Assembly (NCBI GenBank): GCA_010909165.1
Contig: VJWM01000234.1
Coordinates: 212,455 to 276,454 of the forward strand
DNA length: 64,000 nt
Reading direction: 5' to 3'
DNA from: Anthoceros angustus
Taxonomy: Eukaryota; Streptophyta; Anthocerotopsida; Anthocerotales; Anthocerotaceae
Shown here: positions 42,441-53,229 of the stretch, in pieces
Position numbering within the stretch: the stretch's first letter is position 1
Layout of the letters: the number at the start of each line of letters is the position of its first letter
Translations under genes and position numbers: made by a program
Notes under the pieces: generated by a model
The model's input: the letters and a program-made list of their open reading frames with translations, nothing else
Told to the model about the DNA's origin: nothing
Databases searched by the model: none

Positions 42441-43625
42441 TTCATGCCCGAGATATTTGAATGGGAAGTACGAAATTCTCGGAGCATGGAATCATGCCGG
42501 ATGGGTTGTCCAGGAAGGGCGGCGTTTTTCTCCATAAAGCCGCACCCTATCGCTGCGGGAAGGTCTGTACAAACTTGGGTCCGACGAAGATCCGATGTCT
42601 CTCGGAGGAGGCTTCACTGCCACGGAGGCACATGCGTAAGAGGCAGGTGGACACTATTCGCACAGTGACCGTTAAGAAGATTTTGAATGCGGGTTCGTGG
42701 GCTACGATGCAAAAGGATGTGTGGGAGTTCACCGAGGTGTGATGCGTCGAGGGTTGACGGCACGTTGTCGACACAATGGCCTCTTACCTACATCTTACCG
42801 CTAGCACCGCTCGAGAAGTGGGGAATCGATCAGATCAATCAAACCACCAACGCAATGGACGAGGAAGCGACATTTTGGTGGCTACGGATTATTGTACAAG
42901 ATGGTGGAAGTCAAGCAACGAGGAAGGACGACGCACCGCAGAGCCAAATTTTTTATTCGAGAACATCATAACGGTATGGATGTCCTTTAGAGTTGGTCAT
43001 GACCGGGACACATTTCCTCAACTCGTGAGTCCCTAACCACCTACTTCAACATTCTAAGATCGAAGACGACCCCTACAACCCCAAAGCGTGGATTGACGGA
43101 GAAGACGAATGGGTTGCCACAATCCTCACCAAGGTAATCGACCACATGTATGATTGGGATGCTAAGTTGCATTCGCACTGGGCTTACAGGATCATGGAGA
43201 AGGTAACCACCAAGAAGACCCTTATTATCTAACATATGGCATGTCACCGTGATGCCCGTGGAATTTGAAGTACCACCTGTGATCATGGAGGATGAACGAT
43301 GACCGTAGAGGATAGTCGTAGCTAGACTAGAATCTTCATAGAGCAGAGGAACGAGGGAGGATGCTTTAGAAGAAACAATGATTCTGGAACTCGTAAAAGA
43401 TCGGCATGATGGGAAGTTGAGGAAGCAAGAGGCTATCGTGGACGGGATTTGGTTCTTCTATATGATAGTCGGTACCTAGACTTTCCAGGAAGCTTAGGCT
43501 AAGATGGATGGGACCTTACGAGGTGGTCGCAGATACGAGAATGGATCCGCAACTGCACGGGCGCGACATTGCCGACCGTAATGGGTGGAAGGTCAAGAAG
43601 TACCTCACCGAGTACGCTGTTTGAG
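42440..43625 (+). pseudogene. Gypsy integrase, frameshifted
   Basis: HHCC-type finger fragments (KKILNAGSWATMQKDVWEF, 42675-42731) are followed by the core words LPLAPLEKWGID, NGRGSDILVATDYCT near 42850-42900, LFENIIT and YGCPLELV-like fragments near 42950-43000. The C-terminal part holds YYLTYGMSPVMPVEFEVP near 43222-43275 and ends RMDPQLHGRDIADRNGWKV and KKYLTEYAV with a stop at about 43622. It is the 3' end of pol. No chromodomain is seen. Confidence 0.75.
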
Positions 43626-43929
43626 GACGCAAACAGTGAGGTGGGGAGTATGTGAACGAAAAGTTTGGGCAACCAGCCCAAAAGAGCCAAGACAACAAGT
43701 TTGATTTTTTTGGCTAGAACGATTGAAGAGGAGCATGCCAAGAAATTTTCTCGAGAATCTTGAAGTCGGAGTTGTAGGATATTGTTAGGAAGGCAAGAGG
43801 ATATCCCAGAAGAAGAACGGGTCAAACGACCCCGCGAGGCGCGTGAGGGCAACCAAAGGTTGGTAGGTCGGACTACCGCCGTAGGTCGCCACACCACGCC
43901 GTAGGGTCGAAAGGAAGCGCATCACGCTC

Positions 43930-44100
43930 GCGCATCACCACCAGAGAAAATCTCGCCAAAAAGGAAATTTAGAATAGAGGGGATATCCACTATATATGCT
44001 CACCAATGGGAATAAAGATTAATTAGGTAATTAATTAGGCGGATAGGAAAATAGGTAATTTAGATAGTTTAGGATTTTGGAATGAAATAATCTAGGGTTG
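43930..44100 (+). promoter_or_regulatory. AT-rich stretch with TATA-like box before the gypsy third ORF
   Basis: The sequence switches from GC-rich to AT-rich. CCACTATATATGCTCACC contains TATATAT at 43991-43997, about 100-110 bases before the open frame starting at 44098. It resembles a plant core promoter. Whether it drives the third ORF is inference. Confidence 0.4.
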
Positions 44101-47100
44101 CACCGTGGCGTTAAGAGGCAAAGTTTTCCAACTTCCTTCGAAGAGCCAACTCACTTCGAGCTGAGCCGAGCCGGAGAAGGAAGAGGAGAAGGAGCGCCAT
44201 CGCAGCTGCCGCCGCCATCAGAAGAGGAAGAGGCGCATCGAAGGGAAGAACCCAAGAGGCGGAGAGGAGGAAAAAAGAAGCACCGAGGGAAGCTCGCCGC
44301 ACCAGAAGAGAAAAGAGAAGAGGAAGGAGAGAGAGTGAGGAAGTGAAGGCGGAAGGAAAGGGAAGGAGCAAGCACATACCGCCTGAGAGAAATCAAGGAA
44401 ATTGGCAGCAAAGGCGACTGTGGCTAACGTTGTGCCTCAGGTGTTGCCCAAGAAGAAGGAGTGTTTGAAGTGAAGCTTGGAGCAGCTGAAATTGGGAAGT
44501 AATTCCTTCCTTGAAGGAAGGTGCCATGCCTCGGAAAGGCAAGGGAAGGAAGGAGCCGCCAAGGCTCTCCTCGCGAGGGGAAAGGGAAAGAGCAGAGGCT
44601 ACCGCTGTGGGTGAGGTGATGCCCCAATTCACTTGTTTTGCGGCAGCTCAACCCGAGATTTGGTTGATTTTCGCAAGGCGAGGAGGAGAACATCCACTGG
44701 GATGGGTGTATGGCCGCCAATGGGCCTACACCAATTTGGAATTGATTGAGGAGTGTTACATCAACCTCCATCAATCGGGCGCCTGCCGCACCGGAAAGGA
44801 ATGCTCGAACGGATCCTCGCTGGACCGGAGCATTCGGCTGTGTGTATGGAAGACCGGAGGAAGAGAGCTCGAATTGCTCTCGAAAGGTCGAATGGAGGGA
44901 AGAGGACAGCCTCTCCGACATCCCGCAGGAGTTCCTGACATGATGGATGGAGGATGAAGGCCCACGCCAAGAATGGCTGGAAGACCGAGAGCATCAAGGA
45001 GTCAAGTGGAGGCTCTTCGCAAAGATTGTGCTGTTGGTAAATTACCAACGCACTTATTTCAAAGACCAACTTCTCCAATTTTTGTGGAAGATTTCCATGG
45101 GAGCCAAGCCGGGGACTATTATCATGTATGAGGCCTACATCCACCACCGAGAAGCTCCTCAAGCCAAATTCGTGGATGAGGAAGGGCCAAGGCCTGCTAC
45201 CTTAGCACCTATTTGGTGCATTTATGGGAAACCGAGGACTTCTCACAAGCAAGGAGCTTGAAGATGCATCCCTTTGAGGTCATCCATCTCCAGAGGTTGG
45301 AAAGGCCTTGCCTTTGCATTGAAGACGGGAGGTCGACTCCACAAGCATGCTAGAAGCAAGAGGAGAAGATGGAGGCAACAAGGTTGCCGGAGTGGGAATC
45401 TTTCCTGTGAGCAAGCAAGGGAGAGAAGAACCGGCCGAGGAAGGCCGAATGGTGGTCTATGAGAGAAGGACTACAGAGGGGTGACCCCGAGTGGGGAGTC
45501 CCCACCATCTCCTTTGTGCCTACAGAGAGGCACCCACTACCTGTGAGGGAGGCCCACCCAAGGGGGCAGCCCACCGTGGTAGGCGCCACCACCATGGTAG
45601 GCGGCTACCAGAGCACACCAGAGGGTAGGCACACGCCAAAGCAGCCACGGCGGTGGAAGGGAAGGAGAAGAACGCGAGGCGCCATGGCGCCGAGGCCACC
45701 ATCTCCTACCGGTGGGAGAGCGGATGGAGCGACGAGGGACCCACATGGCCCGGAGTGCGGTGAGAGCTGGAAATTTCAAGAAGAAAGAAGGGGTGGAATT
45801 AGGACCCCTAGGAGAATTGCCGGTGCTTGTGAAGCACTCACTGTGGATTTGAAGGGGCTAGGGACCCAGCCCTCCTTGTGGGCATGCCAAGAAGAAATCT
45901 CAAGACATGGCCGGAGAAGGCAGGACCAAATGGCAATTGGAGGCCATGGAGTCCGATGAAAAGGCAGCCAAACCGGAAAAGGTCAGAAGCTCCAACGCGA
46001 CCTCATGGATGAGAAGGTCCTGAGGGAAGGTTGTCAGTCAAGAAAGAGCCATTCGGCAACAACCCAAGGATTCATGGAGGCAGTAAGAGCATTTTGCCCA
46101 ATTAGAGCAAGAGAAGGGCAAAACAGAGGCTCTAGGGAGAAGGTAGCGGTCCAAAGAATGGAGCCAAGACAGTGATGGCTACCCAAGCCATCAAAATCCG
46201 GACATATGAAGGAAGAAGGACCCGACAATTTGGAAGAGAAGCGAGCAAGGCTCAAGAGAGCAAGAAAGAGCGAGGAGCGGAGTGGCAAGTGAGAAGGAGG
46301 CTTGCCAAGAATGGAATTGGAACAAAGGAGGTCCAGAGGAGGAGCGCCACAAGAAGGTGGTGCATGAATGCCGTGGTAGAAAGGATTTTGGGCGATTATG
46401 CCCTTCGTGCAAAATTGGCCAACCAAAAGGAAGTGAGGGAGGAGAATGTACCTCCATGTCAAGGTGGGGAATTGACCACCTCAAGGGACGCCTACGGTAG
46501 GTGTGAAGATGGAGAGTGGCCCACGAGATTGATGATCTCCAAATGCAATATCACAACTTGGGGCTCACCTCCACAATAGATCTTGAAGGCCAACAATGAA
46601 GTCTTGGCTTCAAGAGGAGGACATTGGGTCCTCATGATGATGACAAAGGAGCCGCAAAGTGCAGCCAGAGGCCTCCGATTTTGATGAGGCCATCAGAAAT
46701 GGACTCCGAGGAACTGAGGAGTCGAGATGAAGGAGCCGTGACCCAAAGGTAGAAGGGCGCAGAGCAAGGAGGGGAAAGCCCACCTCCTGGGGTCAACCTA
46801 CCACCAGACCACCACGTAGTCCGCTGATCACCGTGCCTGACCCCACGAGTCCGCATCACCGGGTAGGGGGGCCAGAGCTGCTGGGGAGGGCCGGAGGCCC
46901 GAGATGAAGGAGCCGGGGGTCCGAGTATACCCCCGGAGGAGGGGGTGGTGGAGACAACCCCACCGAGGAGACTAAGGACGGTCCGACCCCGAGGAAGGGG
47001 AGGGTGGAAGTCCCCCCACGAGTAAGGGAGGAGCCGGGACCCGAGGAGGAGTCCAACGCAAAAGGGCCCGAGAGTTAGGACATCCGCATTGGGGGGAAGA

Positions 47101-47460
47101 GAAGGTGCTCTATGATAGGTATGGACAAATTAAACAAGAGGAAAGGAGCAAGATCCACCCAAGAGCGGGAGGAGAAAGAAGGAAAAAAGGGCCGACTACC
47201 ATGGTAGTCACCACCCCGAGTCCGCCGACTACCGCGTAGGGTGCGATGAATGGGCGACCGTGGAGGAGAAAAAGGCGCCTAGGTGCGCGGAGGGGCGCGA
47301 TTGCGGAGGCCAGGAATCCAGCGCCCCCGGAGATGGAGGAAGGGGCAAGATTGTACTTGCCCCACACATTAGGAAGACAAGATCCGGGAAGGGCAAGAGC
47401 AAAAGGAGGGCGAGGGAGCCAATCCCAAGGACGCCGTCACCACCCCAAATAGGTGAAGAC
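44098..47460 (+). pseudogene. Gypsy third ORF, copy B, between integrase and 3' LTR
   Basis: The N-terminal region is charged and low complexity. From 44620 a folded-looking domain follows with PEIWLIFARRGGEHPLGWVY, LELIEECYINLHQSGAC, LLVNYQRTYFKDQLLQFLWK (45030-45090) and GTIIMYEAYIHHREAP. Then come a Pro/Thr-rich middle with palindromic DNA modules, a coiled-coil-like part (45890-46330) and a C-terminal DGEWPTRLM block. It is in the position of env in retroviral-type elements, but no signal peptide or membrane segment is visible. The frame is broken many times. Copy A at 30866-33260 shows that the ORF is a regular part of this family. I do not recognise a domain. Confidence 0.55.
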
Positions 47461-47647
47461 TAGATATGGTCAAGACCATAAATGCTAGTAGAAGAATAGA
47501 AGGATAGTGATGTAAGACATCCTTCAAGGATGACTTAGGTGAAGTTACTAGAATAGAATTTACCAAGGATCGCATAGATTTAGGTGCGACATTAAATGTC
47601 AAGTAGGAAATAATAGAATTGGAAAAGGTGACCGCAGAGGGTCACCC

Positions 47648-47660
47648 AAGGGAGGTTGTA
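47648..47660 (+). other. Polypurine tract before gypsy LTR 3
   Basis: AAGGGAGGTTGTA lies directly before TGTGGAAGG. It marks the 5' edge of the 3' LTR and so fixes where the LTR starts in all three copies. Confidence 0.7.
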
Positions 47661-48475
47661 TGTGGAAGGCCTCCTATAAGAGGAGGAGGATTTCACAAAG
47701 TAAAGTATCATGTCTTGCGCCCACGCTCACGAGTCCTTTGCCATTACAGAGGAATTTCGTGTCGGAGCCGTGAGCCAACGCAGTCTGCAGAGAGGAAGTC
47801 ATGTGGTCTGAGTGCTTGGTGGAGGACTTGCTCGCAAGTGCCTAAACGAGTTGCCCCTTGTGAATGGTTGGAAATTGCTTTGCTGTGTGGCAAATGCCTG
47901 TGAGAACACTCGAGGGTAGACTGTGGAAAGACTCTGGGCCGTGGTGTCAAACCCACATAGCAACCGCCCAAGGAAGAACTTGCCGGGTGGAGGCCGACCC
48001 TGTGCGCCAGCCGTAAGGGCGAGTCGAAACCAAGAAGCCCGAACCGAGGTTAGAATAGGAGGAAGAGGATGAGGAGATGAGAAGATGAGTAGAGGATTAG
48101 AGGTAGGTGTTAGTGGAAGGCCACAGAGCCTAAGGGACGAATCCCAACTGCAAGCAAAAGAGCGCCCCGAGTGGAGAAGAGTGGTCTTAGAAGTAGGGAC
48201 GAAATCGGTGTGGACTGGGGGTCCCTGCCCGTGATAGGCTCACCGAGGCAGGACCTGAATTGAGCCTGTAGGTCGAGGATTGGCGAGCAAGGGTGCGTAG
48301 AAGAGGGAGAGAGGCGCCTTGCTTGTTAGAAGGCCGAGAAGTGTCTCGCAGTAGCGAGGTGATCACAAGGCCTCGAACTTTCACACAAGTCTCATGGGAC
48401 GAAACCCAACGACGAAACGATAGTGATAAGTGTGGCCGCTTATAGTGGGAGGACTGAGTCCTGGTTTTCCTACCA
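47661..48475 (+). repeat. Gypsy LTR 3 (3' LTR)
   Basis: About 815 bp, starting TGTGGAAGG and ending TTTTCCTACCA. No PBS follows, which identifies it as the terminal 3' LTR. TATAAG is at 47675-47680. Confidence 0.85.
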
Positions 48476-48493
48476 TGCAGGGTAGGGAAAACC
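48463..48493. repeat. Inverted repeat at the gypsy LTR end
   Basis: GGTTTTCCTACC (48463-48474) and GGTAGGGAAAACC (48481-48493) form a stem with one extra base and a six-base loop. The left arm is the LTR terminus; the right arm is flanking DNA. Confidence 0.75.
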
Positions 48494-48497
48494 CGGG

Positions 48498-48578
48498 CCC
48501 CATCTCAATGTGAGAGAGTTACTTGCATCCTCCTCTCCTCTCCTCTTTCCACCATCATGGGCGCCATACGATCCTTCA
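48498..48578 (+). repeat. Copia D LTR fragment
   Basis: The words catctcaatg-gagagagtta, tcctctcctctcctctttcc, accatcatg and gatccttca match the last 80 bases of the copia D LTRs in order. It is a truncated solo piece placed 22 bases from the gypsy LTR 3 end. Confidence 0.7.
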
Positions 48579-51500
48579 CTCTCTCGACCCTTCCGCTTGC
48601 AATCGCGGAGAGTTGCTCGCTCAAGAGGACATGGGGCTCTTGAAATTCTCCTCCCAAGATTTGGTGCAGTTAGTGTCGACCGCATCTACCTCAACAGACA
48701 AAATCGGCGAAGCACTCGCCATGCTCAGCTAGTGCAAGTCGCCACAACAACCGGAATAGCTTGTGCAAGTGATTGGCTGCGCGGCAATCGCCTTTAGGAA
48801 CAAGAATCGGCAAAGCGTGCACAAGTTGGTGCAAGTCGATCGCACATCTCGCATAAGTGGCCGTAGCTCAGGTAACGTTAACTCGGCTACCGTGAGAATT
48901 GAGAGGGTTGTGCTTTCCACCCAAACTTTAAAATGGCGAAAGAATGCCCATGGTCGAGCTGGTGAGATGATGGGATGGGTGCGAGGATGGGATCGTGAAT
49001 CAGAATGAAGCCCGCTGCTCCCGCCAATTTTGTTATAATGATAACAAAGACTCGCCACCAAGCCCGGCCCAAATTTGTATGCACTGTGTTCCGAATCTAT
49101 ATGGTAGCCAAGGCCTCCGAATAAAATATTGGCACCGCCACGGCGCCCGCTAAGCTGTGAAACCTCGCCATGTTGGCAAGACCAGCATCACCAACTTGGT
49201 GTAGCCTTGTGTCGCATGATGTACATTTGGACTTCATGATGAGATTCACAACAAGACTATGTCAGAATCTCACTTACTCTCAACTTACAACATCCAAAGT
49301 AGCAACCAAGGCACTTTGAAAGCTACATGATATTTTAAATTCATCTATGGAAGTTAGTCCCCCATCCGGGTACTGATCCGCCCTCCCGGCTTAACTGTAA
49401 GTAATGGGGTGTGAAAGCTACATTATATTTTAATTTCATGGAGGGAAGTCGGTCCCCCATCCAGGTACTTATCCGCCCTCTCAACTTAACTGCAAGTAAT
49501 GGGGTGTGAAATCTACATGATATGTTATATTCATGGGAGGGAGGTAGGTCCTCATCCGCACGATCCACCCTCCCGCTTAACTGCAAGTAATGGGGTGTAA
49601 GCTACATGATACTTTAAATTCATCAAGGGAAGTCACCCCATCCAAGTATCGATCCATCCTACTTAATTACAAGTAATTGGGTGTGAAAGCACATGATATT
49701 CCAAATTCATCAAGGGAAGTCGGTCCCCATCCAGTAATCGATCCACCCTCCTGCTTAACCGCAACTTCGGATTTGGAAGACCGGACGGCATTGATGAGGC
49801 TTATTAGTGAATGAGGATGCAAAAGCGGGCAAGCAAGAAGTATACTCCTGGGAGTGCCCCTGCCCATAGTAGTACCGAGGCAAAAAGATTGAGGGGTCCA
49901 CAACAAATATATGTCATTATGAAGTTCATCATGATGCTCGAGGCCCAAGGCTTCCTTTTCTTGGTAATGAAGGTAGCTTCTAATGGGGATTGATATTAGA
50001 ACATGAGCATACTCGTGATCCGCGAGCGATTGTGAGTATCCTGGTTTGCATCATTTTGGCGTGAAAATGCAAAACGCTCTACGAGCCTATGCCCTGGCAA
50101 CCTGGCGATGATACTGCTGGTTAGCATTCTCCTCGGGTGGAGCGCTGCCATTCTTTATAGAGATAATTCACCTTATTCATTGCTTCAGGTTCACGAACTG
50201 CTCCTTACATTAATGCACTTGGCCTTGAGCTCAACACGCTTTCTCGTGAGCTCATACATTCGCCCGCCCAATATTGAGGCCGCCATAGTCCCCGGCCGAG
50301 ATCATCCGAGGCTCGAGGGCTACACCGCACCATCATCATGTACGTACCGCACAGTGGCTTTCCCGACCTCACCGCCGCAATGGAGACCGTGCCATCTCGA
50401 TTGGAATTGCAAACCTAGTTGTATTGGGCAATAGAAACTATGTCGATTTGATTGAAATTGCATACAAGATCCAGATTGAAAGAGCAAGAACCGACTGCCT
50501 TGCAAGTGTGCCTAAAGAAAACACATTCTACAGATAAAAGAAGCCGATGTCCGACTCAATCTATGGTCTTACTAGGACACACATGTATTCAAAAGAACTC
50601 GTGAAACATGTCAAAACTCGCGGTAAGGTATATACAAGGCACCTTTCATGCAATAAAACCAGATCCACTAAGGCCTATCTCTCTTGTTCGCTCCAAGGCG
50701 TAGTCGCCCACCCGCTCATGCGAGGGATCAAAAGCGATTACACGGTGCACGCACTGGACGGATGCATTCCATGTCGTCCAATAGAGTCTCACTAACTTGA
50801 GAAGAGTCTTCGTGACCGCGGTCACAAATCCCGCCTTTGAGTTTCACGCATGAACCCGCCTGCGGCCTTGCCAAGCGAGCTGAGGTGTAAAAAGGCATTC
50901 CCATAGCCACAAAAAGTGTCAGGTCAGGCACAATCTTGGACAACGATCACGTGAGGGTTGTGAAGCTCCTTGCAAACGAGAAGTTCATAAGGCTCTATGC
51001 CGGTCCTTCACACTCTCATAGTGGTGTGGGTTGGCAGAATTATGTGTCGGCTTAATGGTAACAACAGGCTTAGCAAAATGAATTGATTGTGGATGGTATC
51101 AATGCTCATTTTTTATTGTTCTTTGATCATTTTCCTTGGTTGTGTATAGAAGGATTTGGTAGGTCCCTACGGCCGGTAGGTGTGTTACATCACAGAAGAG
51201 AAGGCCGAGACCTCAAGATTCCTTACAGTTAGTGAGAATGGGGCAAGCCGCAAGTTACAGGATGACCACCATTCATTCTGGATGGTGTAGCCCTGCCCTG
51301 TGTGATCTCTCGATCAGACTAAGGCGGCCTCGTGATTGTGGGTATGGGCCCGAGGGTGGATGTAGAGCTCACAAGAAGAGTACAATGAGCTCAAGGTCAA
51401 GGTGCGGTTAGGCAACAAACTTGCAAACACGGGTTAATACTGCTGTTTATATTAATGCACCTTGGCCTTGAGCTCAATGTAGGTCCCTCTTGAGCTCATA

Positions 51501-52600
51501 CATCCGCCCGGCCCACACCCACAATACTGAAGTCGCTACGGCCCCGGCAACCATGACCGGGGTTCGAGGGTCAGACACCGACGATCCAAGAATGAATTGT
51601 CGCCATATCGCAGTCATGCTTGTCCAACTCATCGCCTTGCCCTCACCTCGGCCTCACCTCTCAGTGCAAGGTACCGTGACCGCTGAATAGGATTAAAAGT
51701 GAACCATGTCCATTATTCGAGAGTGCGGACCGGCATAGAGCGCCATGAACTTCTCACTCCCCAATTGCAGTGTGGAGCCTCACAACTCAATACAACGTTG
51801 TAACTTAACTTACAACATGAAATGAAAATTATAAATGAAAATGCTTTGGAAAGGAAAATGCAAGCCCCCATTCCGGATTAACTACAAGTAATGGGAGAAA
51901 TCTCCATGACACTCACCGGACTTCTCCTTCCTCACCGTAAGTCGATCCCCATCCGGATAAGCGACGGACTCGCTCCATGCTCCATAGTGCACATGACATG
52001 AATCCATGATGAAGCCCGCTTTCCTGCTCAATTCTATAATAATGATAGCAAAAACTGCGTCAGCCCAAGCCGGTGTGCCAAGCCAATTGTACAGACCCAA
52101 GTATCGAATCTATGTGGCAGCGAGAGGCTTGCTTAGCGAGGAGGAAGTGGCTTGGTTCGGTATTGTTTCTTGTGTGTTTACTTACTGGAAACAACGTGGG
52201 CAACGATTCAAAATCATCGGCTTCGTTCTTGTAGGTTTCAAGGTAAGTAGATAATGTACATAACTGAGTTTGTCTACTTTCAGTAGTTTAGGCATACCAT
52301 GGTACAAGTTGTTAAGTACCAAGTCACATGACGGAAATCCGTCCTTAGTGGACTTAAATAAAATTCTTCTTCTTATCCTTGTGTCTTTTTTTTTCTTCCG
52401 CATACTGTACATAGCCAATCCCTAGTTTTCATGCAGCTTGCCAGCTGTATGGCCAAAGCCTGTGCAGACCTACCATTTCACACGAAGCATGTCACAAGCC
52501 TGCCCTAGCATTCTACTCTCGGCAGCCCAGCAACTCGTGTGTCTTTAGTCATGAACCCCATTGCCTGCTCTGGTTCCAAAGCACTAGGTTTACCACCTCG
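48579..52600. other. Intergenic region with dispersed duplications
   Basis: I see no gene. Two segments are repeated. 48985-49125 resembles 51985-52135 (gaagcccgct, ataatgata-caaa, cgaatctat-tgg). 50160-50345 resembles 51435-51575 (gcc-ttggccttgagctcaa, gagctcatacat-cgcccg). Between them is the tandem array at 49326-49766. The paired copies suggest a decayed larger duplication or two copies of one unknown repeat. Confidence 0.55.
49326..49766. repeat. Tandem repeat, five units of about 80-95 bp
   Basis: Each unit begins catgatatt- or cattatatt-like, followed by tcatg-gggaagtcggtccc, ccatccaggtac, gatccgccctcc and acttaactgcaagtaatggg. Units differ by small indels. A partial sixth copy lies near 51865-51960. 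Confidence 0.85.
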
Positions 52601-53229
52601 CCTTATTCCCTCAGCACCTACCTCCTCTTCTCACTTGAATGTACTGGGCACGTGCTCACCACTGTAGGCCAAGCCCTTCTTGGCTCTCCTACACGCCTGA
52701 CTGGGTGTTGTGTGATGTCCATCTTCTTCACTTGCTGAGCTTTTCTTCCACTATCCAGGATGCCATCGACAACTTGGTTCCTAGGCTTAGTGAGGTTACT
52801 GTGTGGCGTAGGTCTTCTAGACTGCTGGCCAATGGTCCAGAAACTCCTCAGCTGTGGGTATATGAACTGCATTGCCCAAGCCCTGCAGGCTGCCAAGAGC
52901 GGGGCTAGGAGGACGATGAGGAAGATGGGAGGTTGAGAAAGGGAGGATTGGCAGGTGAAGGCATAAAAGGAGCAAGAAAGGCTTGGGGTGGTTGAAAAGT
53001 GGGAGAAGGAAAAGGTCTGGTGTCTTTGCAAGCAAGAAGGGCAACAACGTTTGCCCGCTGGGCAGAAAGCCACGCCTTCACAAATCTGCTAGAATCACAA
53101 ATTCCGAATAGTTCCCAATAGCTCTGAGATTCGTCACACCACGCTCCTGCCCAGCAGCACTCCAACTTGTCTTCCTCCAACCTATGATTGATTGGTGTCG
53201 TAAGACTGCGTTTAAAATGAAGTGAGCCA

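Larger units (their letters stand above)
36473..48475 (+). mobile_element. Ty3/gypsy retrotransposon (plus strand) with third ORF
   Basis: The element has LTR 2 (36473-37277), PBS, gag with zinc knuckles, protease, RT, RNase H and integrase in gypsy order, then a TATA-like site, a long third ORF (44100-47460), a polypurine tract and LTR 3 (47661-48475). Total length is about 12 kb. LTR 2 begins exactly at TGTGGAAGG with no polypurine tract before it, as expected for a real 5' end. The flanks TTTGA and TGCAG do not match, so no target duplication is seen. PBS type and pol style resemble non-chromoviral plant gypsy elements. Confidence 0.8.

Noticed and set aside
44098-47460. Envelope gene in the gypsy element
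   Set aside because: The position fits, but no signal peptide, transmembrane segment or cleavage-site pattern can be seen.
49326-49766. CRISPR-like array
   Set aside because: Units are contiguous and diverged without unique spacers, and the genome is a plant. It is an ordinary tandem repeat.
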